Shown here: one piece after another, positions 51,047 through 60,291 of the stretch | Position numbering within the stretch: position 1 is the stretch's first letter | Layout: every line of letters starts with the position of its first letter | Origin: Polyangium jinanense | GTDB lineage: Bacteria > Myxococcota > Polyangia > Polyangiales > Polyangiaceae | Direction of reading: 5' to 3' | DNA length: 64,000 nucleotides | Assembly: GCF_028435365.1 (NCBI RefSeq) | Contig: NZ_JAGTJJ010000021.1 | Coordinates: forward strand, 111,230 to 175,229 | Translations under genes and position numbers: made by a program | Notes under the pieces: model-generated | The model's database searches: none | Seen by the model: only the letters and a program-made list of their open reading frames with translations | What the model was told of the DNA's origin: nothing

Positions 51047-51552
51047 CAGAACCCCTCACGTTTCGAGCCATCGGGCGCCGCCGTCTCCCCCTCGGCCGAG
51101 GCTTTCAGGATCAGCGCATGCCGCAGATCGACATCCACCACGGCTAGGCGGATCGACATCGGAACGACCACCTTGACCCCCGCCGAACCTGCGCGCCCCG
51201 CGCCCGCGATCCACTGCACGCGCCCATATCCGCGCGCCCGCCGGCTCACCCCGAGCTCCCGCACGGATTGCAGGAGTCGGAGATAAACGCCTTCGGCCTC
51301 CGCGGGTGAGCTCCCCCAGACCGTGAACGTCGCTTCGATCACGCGATCCTCGCAGACGTGTTTCCCCGCTCCGCCTTGCTGCGCCGGGGGTTCGAGGTCC
51401 TCATGTTCCGGCACCGAGACGATCAGCCGCGCGGGCGAGGCGAGCCCACGCCCCTCGTCCTTTCCGATCGCTAGATCGAGGCCCTGCACGTTCATTTTCT
51501 CATGCAGCTCCTTGGCGAACCGCCCGAGGCTCGTCTCGTCCCAGCCGCCCAT
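51046..51552 (-). CDS. Tail completion/terminator-like protein (Mu gp37-like)
   Basis: A 168-residue protein directly before the sheath gene, the Mu gp37/DUF1834-like position. Segments include GRFAKELHEKMNVQGLDLAI, IEATFTVWGSSPAEAEGVYL and VVPMSIRLAVVDVDLRHALI. ATG 51552 has AAGGGGG upstream and its codon abuts the previous stop. Assignment rests on order, size and the beta/alpha pattern. Confidence 0.6.
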   Translation of the reverse strand: MGGWDETSLGRFAKELHEKMNVQGLDLAIGKDEGRGLASPARLIVSVPEHEDLEPPAQQGGAGKHVCEDRVIEATFTVWGSSPAEAEGVYLRLLQSVRELGVSRRARGYGRVQWIAGAGRAGSAGVKVVVPMSIRLAVVDVDLRHALILKASAEGETAAPDGSKREGF

Positions 51553-52007
51553 CACTCCCCCTTGACCGCGCGCCGCACCGCGGCGGAGAACGCGACACCG
51601 GCGCTCGCGCGGATGCGTGCAATCCACCCCGGAGGGGGTTGCCCATCGGGAACGAGCGGCCGCTCGGGGTTATGGATGACCCCATGCTGGAGCGTCCCCC
51701 GTTGCGCGAAATGCGCGGTCCAGTGATTGACCCGCACCTCGACGGCGCACTCGAAAGGGTTCGGCGGAAGCGGACGATACTCGACGTGTGCCGCGAGGGG
51801 TTGCAGCGCGAGCGCGCTATCCGCCGCGCGCTTCGGCCAGGCGTCCCCATCGGGCGAGCGCCCGGACTCGATGCCATCCCGCACGAGCTCGACGGCTTCC
51901 TTTCCGAGGGTCTTCTGCAGCTCCGTTTGATGGGAGCCATTCGAGAGACCTCGAAGCCCCTTCGCCATTTCGAGCAGCCCACGCCCCGCGACCCGTGACA
52001 GCTTCAT
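51552..52007 (-). CDS. Phage virion morphogenesis protein (Mu gpG-like)
   Basis: A 151-residue protein with the family features: helical N-terminus (LLEMAKGLRGLSNGSHQTEL), the VRDGIESGRSPDGDAWPKRA segment, and the end WTAHFAQRGTLQHGVIHNPE, RPLVPDGQPPPGWI (PF05069-like). ATG 52007 overlaps the previous stop as ATGA. Needed for head-tail completion in Mu. In Mu itself this gene lies before the protease; here it is after the gp36-like gene. Confidence 0.75.
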   Translation of the reverse strand: MKLSRVAGRGLLEMAKGLRGLSNGSHQTELQKTLGKEAVELVRDGIESGRSPDGDAWPKRAADSALALQPLAAHVEYRPLPPNPFECAVEVRVNHWTAHFAQRGTLQHGVIHNPERPLVPDGQPPPGWIARIRASAGVAFSAAVRRAVKGE

Positions 52008-52429
52008 GGCCGCCGCCCTCCTCGCCATCCCCGTTCCCAGCCGCGCAGCTCCGCCGCGCGCACCCGCGGGCCGAGCCGCTTCCCACCCGTGCCCGATTGC
52101 CCCACCGCGCCCGGGAGTTTCTTCCCGCCGTCGAGCCCTTCGAGCCAGTGGATCTGGTCGAGGTACCTTTGACGCAGGTTCTTCGAGTCGTCGTGCTCGG
52201 GATCGAACCCCGAGGCGGACATGAGCATGTACGCTGCAATCGCCGCCGTTGCCTCGACGATCGCCCCGGTAAACACCGCAAGCGGCGGATTGAGGTCCGC
52301 GAGGTACGTGTCCACCTTGCGCGAAGCCGCCTCGATCCCTTCGAGTTGGTCCGCGACGGGCACACGCGCCAGCGCCTCTGCATTCACGCCGAGCGCATAC
52401 AATTGCGAGAGCGTGGCGTACGTGTTCAC
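52004..52429 (-). CDS. DUF1320-family head-tail connector protein (Mu gp36-like)
   Basis: A 141-residue protein typical of DUF1320: it opens NTYATLSQLYALGVNAEALA, then QLEGIEAASRKVDTYLADLN and ATAAIAAYMLMSASGFDPEH. A basic Gly-rich C-terminus follows. Overlaps its neighbours by 4 bp on both sides. Probable connector between portal and tail. Confidence 0.8.
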   Translation of the reverse strand: MNTYATLSQLYALGVNAEALARVPVADQLEGIEAASRKVDTYLADLNPPLAVFTGAIVEATAAIAAYMLMSASGFDPEHDDSKNLRQRYLDQIHWLEGLDGGKKLPGAVGQSGTGGKRLGPRVRAAELRGWERGWRGGRRP

Positions 52430-52731
52430 GGCTCCTCGCCGCCCTCCTTCGGCGCCTTGCCCTTCGCCTCGGTCGGCTCCTTCCCCGACGCCTTCCCGCG
52501 CGCATCGCGCCCATGCTCGACGCCCGGTAGCTCCCGCACCGTGACCCGCTTCCCGGGATCACGCTTCAGCATTTCGATTTGCTCGCGCGTCAACGCATCA
52601 TCCGGCAGCTCGGTCGCCCCGGCCTTCCAGCAGAGCCCGATCCGAACCTTTTTCCCGTCGCGCTCCTCCTCGCGCCACCCGCAGCGGTAGGAGTCATATC
52701 CGGGAGGCGGAACACACGTAACGATGACCAT
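52426..52731 (-). CDS. Small phage protein (Mu gp35-like position)
   Basis: A 101-residue basic/acidic mixed protein. The N-terminal domain (YDSYRCGWREEERDGKKVRI, LTREQIEMLKRDPGKRVTVR) resembles HI1506/gp35-type phage proteins; the C-terminal 35 residues are Lys/Glu/Gly-rich and disordered. It lies between the major head and DUF1320 genes. Function unknown. Confidence 0.6.
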   Translation of the reverse strand: MVIVTCVPPPGYDSYRCGWREEERDGKKVRIGLCWKAGATELPDDALTREQIEMLKRDPGKRVTVRELPGVEHGRDARGKASGKEPTEAKGKAPKEGGEEP

Positions 52732-52749
52732 CGTCTTTCCCTCCGGGCC

Positions 52750-53697
52750 CTACGGGCGACATTTCGCGATGCTTTGCCAGACGGCCGGTGCAGCGTTGCC
52801 CCGGCAGTCGACCCCCGCGAGGTATTGGTTATTGACGAACGCGTACTCGCTCCCGTTCATGAGCGCCTGAAACCGCGGCTTCTGCCGTTCCTGCCAGATG
52901 ATCGGCCGCATCAACTGATTTTTCAGCATGGCGAGGAACCAGACCCCGGGGGAATCGCTCAGCTCATCGATCACGAGCACCTCGGCGGTCCCCTGATTGA
53001 TGTTGTCCTCCTGCGCCCCGCCGCGGGCGATCGTCTCGGCTTCGACGATGCGCTTCGCCGCGCCTTCCTTCTGCGGGCTCACGATCAGGGTATCCGGCTT
53101 GATCCCGATCCGCCGGCCGTTCACGTCGACGAGCGAACGCATGTTCGCGCGGACGAGCTCGTAATTCTCAGGCGTGAGAGCCATCCCCGAGGGGTAATAA
53201 TTCGCCTGGACGGGTGAATCCGGATCATCTTGATCGACCGGATGCACCTCGGAAAAGACAGGCTGGCCATCGTATACGACGAGCGAGACCGGTCCGACGA
53301 GGGGATCGAGGAAGCTCGTTTGCTCGCCGTAAAGGAGGATCGGCGCGATGCAGTCGTCGGGATGCTTCGCGGCTTGCTGCCCGAGCAGGCTCGCATAGTC
53401 GCCATACATCCCGTATTTGTCATCCTCGATCTTCTCCCGCTCAACGCCGAGGGTCTTCTCGAAGGGCTTGTTTTTGATCGTGAAGCTTCGCGAGCGTAGG
53501 TTCTCGACCACGCGCGGCCCGACCCAATGCCGGAGGCCCGGGATCGCGGTCAGCCAGGAATAGGTCTCCTCCTCGCCCGTGCTCGGGAGCGTGCGAGCGA
53601 CCTTCGAGCCCCAGGGCTCCGCCATGCCCATCCCGCTCTTGAAGAGGACTTGGAAGCCCTTGAACATCGCCCGAAGGCTCGAACTCGTGATGATCAT
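52750..53697 (-). CDS. Major head protein (Mu gpT-like)
   Basis: A 315-residue capsid protein of the Mu gpT family: SSLRAMFKGFQVLFKSGMGM, WLTAIPGLRHWVGPRVVENL, FEKTLGVEREKIEDDKYGMY, IKPDTLIVSPQKEGAAKRIV and the end FVNNQYLAGVDCRGNAAPAV. These are highly conserved in Mu-like prophages. It follows the decoration protein by 18 bp. Confidence 0.92.
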   Translation of the reverse strand: MIITSSSLRAMFKGFQVLFKSGMGMAEPWGSKVARTLPSTGEEETYSWLTAIPGLRHWVGPRVVENLRSRSFTIKNKPFEKTLGVEREKIEDDKYGMYGDYASLLGQQAAKHPDDCIAPILLYGEQTSFLDPLVGPVSLVVYDGQPVFSEVHPVDQDDPDSPVQANYYPSGMALTPENYELVRANMRSLVDVNGRRIGIKPDTLIVSPQKEGAAKRIVEAETIARGGAQEDNINQGTAEVLVIDELSDSPGVWFLAMLKNQLMRPIIWQERQKPRFQALMNGSEYAFVNNQYLAGVDCRGNAAPAVWQSIAKCRP

Positions 53698-53715
53698 CGA
53701 ACGCCCTTCCTCGCG

Positions 53716-54129
53716 TCACCGCGGCCCGATGGAGACCGCGACGCGGCCCCCGTCGAGCCCCATCATCTTTCCGGCCACCGAGCGTTTCCCGCCGCCGCTC
53801 GTCTTCGCGACGCGGCCCCCGTTCACGAAAAACACGTCCTTCAGAAAATCGGCCATGGTGACCGCATCGGCCCCGTTCGAATTCTGGAGCAGGAACGTCC
53901 CTGGCTCGCAGTTGATCCGCTCGGCGCCGTCCTGGCCCGCGCTGTTGTCCTTCGTCTCGCAGGCCCGACCGACGGGCCGCAGATCCGCCGCCTCCGTCGC
54001 CTCGAGCGCGTAGCCCGAGGCATCCACGCAGACGATATTGCCTTCCTCAATCACCGCGCCGGCCTTCATGCCGGGCGCGAGCCTCTCGACGCAGACGCCG
54101 ATCCCGTATCGCTTCACGTCGCGAACCAT
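53716..54129 (-). CDS. Capsid decoration/cement-like protein
   Basis: A 137-residue beta-rich protein between protease/scaffold and major head genes: VCVERLAPGMKAGAVIEEGN, IVCVDASGYALEATEAADLR, PVGRACETKDNSAGQDGAER. The pattern is like DUF2190/capsid cement proteins that stabilise the shell. Position supports this. Confidence 0.65.
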   Translation of the reverse strand: MVRDVKRYGIGVCVERLAPGMKAGAVIEEGNIVCVDASGYALEATEAADLRPVGRACETKDNSAGQDGAERINCEPGTFLLQNSNGADAVTMADFLKDVFFVNGGRVAKTSGGGKRSVAGKMMGLDGGRVAVSIGPR

Positions 54130-54145
54130 GGCTCAGCACCCTCCT

Positions 54146-55201
54146 TCAATCGTCGCCCTCGTCCATCGCGGCGGGATCGATCCGCAGCGTTTTCGCCACC
54201 TGAAGATCGAACTCCCCATTCCGACGGGTGCGTGCCGCGAGCGTCGCCTGCTGATACCGCGTCGCCGGTGGCGAGGGCTTCGCCGCGGGTTTCTTCGGGG
54301 GAGCGTCCTTCGGCGGATTCTCTTTCGGCTTCTCCCGCTCGCCTTCCTCGCCCGTGCTCCCGACGAGCTCCCGCAGCGCGTCGAGGTCCTTCCGGCCGAG
54401 CTTGAGGAACGCCTCGCGGCCCGCCTCGGGAATGAGCTTCGTCGCCACGCCCCGGTCCACAAGCCCCCGGATCTCGTCCTCCACGGACGCCGCGCGCGCT
54501 GCTTGGAGCTCCACGGCCGCCGCCGCGAGCGCCTCGCGCGTCGTCGCCTTCCCGGTCAGCATGCGGATTTGTGCGAGAGCCTCCGCCGCGTGACTGTCCT
54601 TGAGCGCGTCGTCCCCCTCGTCACCGCCGTCCTCGGCCATGTGATCGTCAAACGCCTTGATCACGTCGTCCTCGGTCGCCGCGTCGGGATCGAGCCCGAG
54701 CGCCGAGGCGATATGCGCGAGCGCGCCTTCCAGCATGCCTTCTGCTCCCTGCGAAGCCGCCATCAGCGGCGGAAGCCCGTGCGAAGCGGGCAAATTCGTC
54801 AGCGCGACGTTGATCAGCCGCGTGATCCGGTTGCTATCGAGCTCGTAATCGACCGCGGGCGAGATGTAGCGGTACTTCCGCGCCCGGACCTTCTCCGCGG
54901 CCTCCTCGGTCCAGCGGACATCGACCGCCCAAAGCGCGCCCTCGCGGACCTCGGGCCGGAACCACGCCGCCGCCTCGCCCGCGCCCTTCGAGAAGCCGTA
55001 AAGGGACGCGTGATCGTAGTCGAAGAAAAGCTCGGCGCCGTGCGCCTCGAAGTCGGCGAGGACGCGGCGGGCGGCTTCCTCATCGAAGAGAAGGAGGCCC
55101 TTGTACGACTTGTTTACGCCCGCGCGGAAGAGGAGGACCTCACCGGGGGGGTCACCGGAGAGATCGACAAGGCGGAGGGTGGCGCGGGACGTGCGGGGCA
55201 T
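54146..55201 (-). CDS. Phage protease/scaffold (Mu gpI-like)
   Basis: A 351-residue protein. The protease half shows FDEEAARRVLADFEAHGAEL, FFDYDHASLYGFSKGAGEAA, WTEEAAEKVRARKYRYISPA and LTNLPASHGLPPLMAAS, typical of the Mu-like prophage I family. The C-terminal half is an Ala/Glu/Lys-rich scaffold with a Pro/Lys segment. It cleaves itself and the scaffold during head maturation (family knowledge). Confidence 0.85.
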   Translation of the reverse strand: MPRTSRATLRLVDLSGDPPGEVLLFRAGVNKSYKGLLLFDEEAARRVLADFEAHGAELFFDYDHASLYGFSKGAGEAAAWFRPEVREGALWAVDVRWTEEAAEKVRARKYRYISPAVDYELDSNRITRLINVALTNLPASHGLPPLMAASQGAEGMLEGALAHIASALGLDPDAATEDDVIKAFDDHMAEDGGDEGDDALKDSHAAEALAQIRMLTGKATTREALAAAAVELQAARAASVEDEIRGLVDRGVATKLIPEAGREAFLKLGRKDLDALRELVGSTGEEGEREKPKENPPKDAPPKKPAAKPSPPATRYQQATLAARTRRNGEFDLQVAKTLRIDPAAMDEGDD

Positions 55202-55465
55202 GGGGGAAATGGTGAGGGGACCTCACCCCCTCTTGAAAAGGGCCAAAGGTGACCGTTTTGTGACCTGCGATCACGCTTCGCTGACGAGCCGAGATGGGCC
55301 ACAGCCAGCGAGCAACGCGTTCCCCAGTGGGCGCCAAAACGCCAGGCGCCAGCCTGAATCGTGATCTTGATCACGATGGCTAGGGTTTCAAAGCACTCGA
55401 TCCCACTTACCTTCCCGCGCGGTAGTGTGCTACCGATCACGGCAGGCTGGCGAGGGAGCGTTTCG

Positions 55466-56581
55466 ATGCAGCTAGAGGATGTTGTCGAGGTCTTGAAGTA
55501 CCTGATCGAGGGCCTCAACAAAACCGATCTTGTAAGTGCGTATACACAATTGGGCGCATTGCTTCAACAGGCGTCACAGATTGCGCCCAGTGCTCGCCAG
55601 CAAGTGGTCCCCTTGAATAACCAAGTGGTCCAATTGCGCGAAAACTTGGTGCGCGTGCAAAATAGCCTTGAGCCACCGGAGGACTGGGGGCCGGCACGGC
55701 GACGGGTTTTTGTGCAAGTGGAGGCGCAGGGGTTAGTGGGTAGAGACGCGGCTGCCGCGCTCGACAAGGTTTTGCAGCAACAGACGCTCGACCCCGCCAC
55801 TGCTGCTCAGGGAGTGCAGCAAATTGCAGCCCAGATAGGCCAATTGAAGCAGCGTTGCGCAATTGCCTTGGCCGCGATAGGCAACCACGTTGTTCGCTCC
55901 CCAAAGGACGACCCCAGCAGAGCTAACGTAACCATAACCTTCCGTCGAGAGGCTTCGATTAATACCCTACAGGACCTGTACCGACAAGCGCGCACCTGGG
56001 ACCATATAGCTGCTGTGTTTTGCGAGTTGACGCGTGCCCCGATTGAGTCGCCGCAATTGAGGGATGTAAACAGCGGGTCATTGATTGTGGATATCGGTGT
56101 GCTTATAGGCGCTACCGCTGGTATTGCTACGATCGTTGAGAAAATATTCGCCGTGCGCGAAAAGTCGCTGCAAATGCGAAAGCTGGCTTTGGAGATCAGG
56201 AAGTTTGAGCGCGTGGATGTCAGTCATGCAAACGCAGTCGAAGAGGCCGCCGATAAGGAGCTCGGTACTGCGATTGCAGGGATGGCTGAAAAATTGTTGG
56301 ACGAAAACGGCTGGCTTCGTGGGTCTACCGAGCGGAATGAGTTAGAGAACCGAGTCGCTCAGTGTCTCCGGGACATTCAGCAGTTCACGCATGATGGGGG
56401 CCGGATCAGATTTCGATTCCCTCCCCCGCCCGTCGATGCAGACGCGCAAAGGCAGGCACTCGCTAAAAATGTGGCCGAATCGCAGCGCAACATAGAACAG
56501 ACGATGATGCGCGTTGACAACCTATTCGGAGAGCTTGAGCGGCTGCGACAACTCCCGCCCAAGAATGATACAGCACCGTAG
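55466..56581 (+). CDS. Cargo gene inside prophage: predicted membrane/coiled-coil protein
   Basis: A 371-residue protein on the strand opposite to the phage structural genes and visibly richer in A+T, so probably acquired separately (a moron). It has an N-terminal helical half (LKYLIEGLNKTDLVSAYTQL, QQVVPLNNQVVQLRENLVRV), a hydrophobic stretch (GSLIVDIGVLIGATAGIATI) and a coiled-coil end (NVAESQRNIEQTMMRVDNLF). ATG 55466 follows GGGAGCG; the frame is open to 55361. It occupies the place between portal and protease where Mu has gene F. I do not recognise the family; superinfection exclusion or another defence role is possible. Confidence 0.75.
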   Translation: MQLEDVVEVLKYLIEGLNKTDLVSAYTQLGALLQQASQIAPSARQQVVPLNNQVVQLRENLVRVQNSLEPPEDWGPARRRVFVQVEAQGLVGRDAAAALDKVLQQQTLDPATAAQGVQQIAAQIGQLKQRCAIALAAIGNHVVRSPKDDPSRANVTITFRREASINTLQDLYRQARTWDHIAAVFCELTRAPIESPQLRDVNSGSLIVDIGVLIGATAGIATIVEKIFAVREKSLQMRKLALEIRKFERVDVSHANAVEEAADKELGTAIAGMAEKLLDENGWLRGSTERNELENRVAQCLRDIQQFTHDGGRIRFRFPPPPVDADAQRQALAKNVAESQRNIEQTMMRVDNLFGELERLRQLPPKNDTAP

Positions 56582-56599
56582 CCTCATGTTGCCCTCGGG

Positions 56600-57967
56600 T
56601 TAAGGATCGGTTGGGTCGCGCGCCAGTGGCACCCCAAACCCCCGCGCCAACTCCTCCAGCTCGACCTTCCCCGCCATCTTCCCCCCCTCGAGCACCGTCA
56701 CCGCCTCCGCGAACCGCCCGAGCACCTCAGCCCGGAGCCTCGCCGCCTCCGCCTCCGCGGCCGCCTCCGCCTTCCTCGCCTCCGCGACCGCGCGCCGCGC
56801 CTCCGCCTCCGCCTTCGCCACGTCGGCCCGCCGCCGCGCCTCGAGCACCTCGGCCTCGGCTTGCGCCTCGCGCTCCTCGGGCGTCCTCGTGTCCCACTTC
56901 GGCCAGGGCGCGAGCCGCTCGTCTCCGAAGTTGAAGAGCGCCCACGGGCGCAGCACCTCGAAGTGCCCCGTCGTCGCGAGGCCTTCGGTGTCCGCCCGCT
57001 TCCCCTCGTGACGAACCGCGTTGTGCACCTTCCCGAGCGCGTGCGAGCCGATCGGCGCAGGCTCCATGGTGAGGGTCTGCCGGAGGATTGCCATCGCGGC
57101 CGCGCTGTCGCAGTACCGGATCCCGCGCTCGAAGACCTCGACCGCGCTCGCGCCGTCCGCCTGGACGAGCTCGTAGCCCCAGCCCGCCGCCGCCTTACCC
57201 TCGCTGTCGATGTCCACCGGGAGCATGATCACCGGTGACTTGCCCGCATTCACGAGCGCGTCCTGGTACGCGTCCCGTTCTCGCGCCGTCTCGTCACTCT
57301 CATCGAGCGCCGCGGGGTACTTCCCGACCCGCGTGGGATGCCCGTAGACCTCGGAGTAATGGGCCCAATCCGTGAACATCTGTTGTTTCGCGAGGTAGTA
57401 CATCGCGACCCGCCGGACAGCGCCGTTCATCCAGGGGGTTTGGCTCCCCGAGGCGAAAACGGCCCACTTGTACGGATCCAAGGCGATGCCGATCTGCGCC
57501 GTCGGAGTCCCGACCTTGTAGGTGATCTCGTGCCCATCGAACCACAAATCGCGCGGATGCCAGACCTCGAGCAGCGGCAGCCATTGCCCCCGCTCCTCGG
57601 TCCAATTCAGTTGCACGACCGCGACGCCGAGCATGATCAGCCACTTGAGGACGTCACGGAGCACAGGCTCGGGACAGAAGCGCCACCAGACCTCGGCCGC
57701 CTTGCGTTGCGCGAGCCCCGCCGCCGCCGTGTCGCCCGTCTCGGTGGAGACCTCGAAGGAGAGCGGCAGCGCGAGCAGACCGTCGATTCGTTGTTGCAGA
57801 GCGCCATCGAGCCGCTCGTCCGTCAAGAGCGCTTCGGCGAGGTCCGCCGACTCGCGGAAATCCCCCGCTTCATGCCGTTCGAGCGCCTGCCGGACGCGAT
57901 CGTTATCCCAGCCCATCAACGGCGCGAAAATGTGCTGGGCGTATCGAACGCGAGGGGCGCGATTCAT
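56600..57967 (-). CDS. Phage portal protein, DUF935 (Mu gp29-like)
   Basis: A 455-residue portal. Family segments: ADLAEALLTDERLDGALQQR, LLALPLSFEVSTETGD, KWLIMLGVAVVQLNWTEERG, PLLEVWHPRDLWFDGHEITY, WAHYSEVYGHPTRVGKYPAA. The C-terminal ~90 residues are a long Ala/Glu/Arg coiled coil, not usual in Mu gp29, with the last 20 residues globular. It overlaps the terminase stop by 4 bp. Confidence 0.88.
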   Translation of the reverse strand: MNRAPRVRYAQHIFAPLMGWDNDRVRQALERHEAGDFRESADLAEALLTDERLDGALQQRIDGLLALPLSFEVSTETGDTAAAGLAQRKAAEVWWRFCPEPVLRDVLKWLIMLGVAVVQLNWTEERGQWLPLLEVWHPRDLWFDGHEITYKVGTPTAQIGIALDPYKWAVFASGSQTPWMNGAVRRVAMYYLAKQQMFTDWAHYSEVYGHPTRVGKYPAALDESDETARERDAYQDALVNAGKSPVIMLPVDIDSEGKAAAGWGYELVQADGASAVEVFERGIRYCDSAAAMAILRQTLTMEPAPIGSHALGKVHNAVRHEGKRADTEGLATTGHFEVLRPWALFNFGDERLAPWPKWDTRTPEEREAQAEAEVLEARRRADVAKAEAEARRAVAEARKAEAAAEAEAARLRAEVLGRFAEAVTVLEGGKMAGKVELEELARGFGVPLARDPTDP

Positions 57968-59382
57968 CGGGTGTACCTCGTCAGCTTCACCGGCCGCTTG
58001 TTCGCCGCGGAGAACGAGCCCGCGATCCGCCCCGCGGGCGAGGAAAGCAGATCGTGCGCGGCCGCGCCGGCGTCGACCTGGTCGTCCTCGTCGTCATCCT
58101 GCCCCGTGAACCGGAGATGCTCCGCCAGGAAGACGTTGACCCACGAATCTGGGCCCACGTCCTCGGGGAGGAGCACGCGGCCATCGTTCCAGGATGCGGC
58201 GTAGGGTTGCGCGCGCGTGAACTTGTCCGCCTTCACGCGGCGCGCCTCGACCACGAAGCCCCGATCCGACATGAAGGGCACGATCATCTTTTCGAACACC
58301 GTGACGTAGCCCATCGCCTTGCATCCCCCGTGCACCCGTTGCAGCCGCGCCCCGTCCGCCGCGAACTCGGGAGCGAGGACCTGCTTCCGCAGGCAGTCGA
58401 GGACGTAGTACACGCGCCGCCCCCGCTCGGGTTCATGCGACCGCATGACCACCGCGGACGAGTAATCCGCATGCTTCCGCGCGGTATACGCGAAATCGAC
58501 GCCGATCCCGTCGCGATACTCCCGCACCTCCCCGAGGGCCTCGGGCGTGTAGAGGGCCGGCTCCGTGTTGAACACGGCCCCGCCCCGCGGCCGCGGAACG
58601 CCCTGATAAAGCGAGGCCCACGTGTACTCCCCGACCTCGCGCCGCCGTTGTTGCAGCTCCTCGGCGGGCCAGCGTTCGGGCCAGAGCGCGCGCCCGTCGT
58701 CGGAGAGCGCCGGGAGGCGGAGGTATTGCCAGCCCTGGGAGATCAGCCGCCCGGAGAGGTCCTCGGGATGCCACCGCGTGGCAAGGACGATCGCGCTCCC
58801 GCCCGGCTCGACGCGGTTGATCGTCGAGCCCTGCCAGAGGTCCCAGATCCGCGCGCGGTAGGTCGGGCTTTCAGCCTGGATCCGGTTCTTGAAAGGGTCG
58901 TCCACGAAGAGGACCCGGAACCCCTTGCCCGTCAGCGAGCCATTCAGCGCAGTAAACACCGCCCGCCCACCCTCGCGCGTGCGCCACTCGCCGACGCCTT
59001 TCGCCCCGGCATCGAGCACGACGCCCGCCGCTCGGGCAATGCCTCGCGCGTCGCGGCTCTTGCTGTTGGCCAGCTCGATCCCGTACGTGGCGTACGCAAT
59101 CGCGAGGTCCGGATCCTTCCGCAGATACCACGCAATCGCATGGAGCACAGTGTCCGTCTTCCCGTGCCGGGGAGGAGCGTGGACCACCGCGCGGACAGGC
59201 TCGCGGCGCGCGCGCTCGAGCAGCTCGACCAGGGGGGCGAGATGATCGGGCCGCGAATACCCCGGCGTTATCGCCGGCACGAACTCCGCCAGACCATCGG
59301 ATGGCGACGCAGCGACCCGCGCCCGCTGTGCCATCATCCAGACGCCGGCCCGTGTATCAGGTAGCGCCCCCTTTGGGCCCAT
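57964..59382 (-). CDS. Phage terminase large subunit
   Basis: A 472-residue DNA-packaging motor. Walker A is APPRHGKT (near residue 70), Walker B is VLFVDDPFKN, and motif III-like SAIVLATRWHPEDLSGRLI follows. The nuclease half begins with DGIGVDFAYTARKHADYSSA and contains an Asp-rich end (DDDEDDQVDAGAAAHDLL). ATG 59382 lies inside the end of the small-subunit gene, a common terminase arrangement; the frame is open to 59580. Closest type is the Mu gp28/Terminase_6 group. Confidence 0.9.
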   Translation of the reverse strand: MGPKGALPDTRAGVWMMAQRARVAASPSDGLAEFVPAITPGYSRPDHLAPLVELLERARREPVRAVVHAPPRHGKTDTVLHAIAWYLRKDPDLAIAYATYGIELANSKSRDARGIARAAGVVLDAGAKGVGEWRTREGGRAVFTALNGSLTGKGFRVLFVDDPFKNRIQAESPTYRARIWDLWQGSTINRVEPGGSAIVLATRWHPEDLSGRLISQGWQYLRLPALSDDGRALWPERWPAEELQQRRREVGEYTWASLYQGVPRPRGGAVFNTEPALYTPEALGEVREYRDGIGVDFAYTARKHADYSSAVVMRSHEPERGRRVYYVLDCLRKQVLAPEFAADGARLQRVHGGCKAMGYVTVFEKMIVPFMSDRGFVVEARRVKADKFTRAQPYAASWNDGRVLLPEDVGPDSWVNVFLAEHLRFTGQDDDEDDQVDAGAAAHDLLSSPAGRIAGSFSAANKRPVKLTRYTR

Positions 59383-59899
59383 CGTCTTTGCCTCCCGCTT
59401 CGGCCTCGAGCTCGCCGAGGAGCTGCCGCAGCGCCTCGATTTGCGCCGGCCGTTCCGTCTGCCCCGTCGCCCACCAGATTTCCAGCTCGCGGCATGGCGC
59501 GCGGTCCTTCCAGTTGCTTTTGACCGCGGCATCCCACGCGGGCCGGAGCGCGCGCGGAAGGCCGGGCGGACGCTCGCCATCGAGCTTTACCTGCGCCTCG
59601 ATCTGCGCGTGCTTTCGGCCCCAGCGCTCGGGATACCGCGCCCGGAGCAAATCGAGCGCGAGGCGAGGATCCTCCTCCGCGCCCTGCGTCGCGATGAGCG
59701 CGAGCCGCGCCTCCCCCTTCGCCTCCGCGGCCCGGAGCTTCGTGTCGAATTCGGGATCCTGATTCCGCCAGGCCCGGAGCGTGCGGGGGGAGATGCCCAC
59801 GAGCTTGCAGACGGTCGGGCGATGCAGTTGACCGAGCCGGAGCGCATCGAGGATCTGTTTCTCGACCTCCGGTGTACGCAGCGAGGGGCGACCGGACAT
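59357..59899 (-). CDS. Phage terminase small subunit
   Basis: A 180-residue protein with an N-terminal helix-turn-helix (TPEVEKQILDALRLGQLHRP, VCKLVGISPRTLRAWRNQDP) followed by a helical region (TKLRAAEAKGEARLALIATQ). HTH plus oligomerising helices directly upstream of the large subunit is standard. It recognises phage DNA for packaging. Confidence 0.8.
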   Translation of the reverse strand: MSGRPSLRTPEVEKQILDALRLGQLHRPTVCKLVGISPRTLRAWRNQDPEFDTKLRAAEAKGEARLALIATQGAEEDPRLALDLLRARYPERWGRKHAQIEAQVKLDGERPPGLPRALRPAWDAAVKSNWKDRAPCRELEIWWATGQTERPAQIEALRQLLGELEAEAGGKDDGPKGGAT

Positions 59900-59901
59900 G
59901 G

Positions 59902-60291
59902 CTACTCCAGGAGCGCGCGGAAATCGTCGAATTCGTCCCGAGGTCTCGGCCCGCCGCTCCCGCCGCCCTCGAAGCGCCCGGGTTCGGGCGCCGTGGCCGT
60001 GCGCGAGGAGAGGCGACCTTCGCGAATGGCGATGGCATCGAGGAGCCGATGCACATCGCGGAGGATCACGCTCGTTTCGGGGAAGACGATCCGCCGCTCC
60101 CGCTCGATGCGCACGGCCTCCTTGAGCCGGCGTTTCTCGACGCGGAGGAGCCAGCGGAGGGTCTTGACGTCGGCATCGAGCCGAGGCGGATCCGGGTTCG
60201 GGACCGGGCGTCCTTCGGCGGAGGCGCGCTCGGCCTCCTCGGGGGTCAACGGTTGAGCGCGATCCCGCGGCCTTTCGCGGCTTTCGTCCAT
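59902..60291 (-). CDS. Hypothetical phage protein upstream of terminase
   Basis: A 129-residue charged helical protein from ATG 60291 (PLTPEEAERASAEGRPVPNP, VKTLRWLLRVEKRRLKEAVR, VILRDVHRLLDAIAIREGRL). It overlaps the HNH gene by 46 bp and ends 3 bp before the small terminase gene. Likely packaging-related by position; no family known. Confidence 0.6.
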   Translation of the reverse strand: MDESRERPRDRAQPLTPEEAERASAEGRPVPNPDPPRLDADVKTLRWLLRVEKRRLKEAVRIERERRIVFPETSVILRDVHRLLDAIAIREGRLSSRTATAPEPGRFEGGGSGGPRPRDEFDDFRALLE

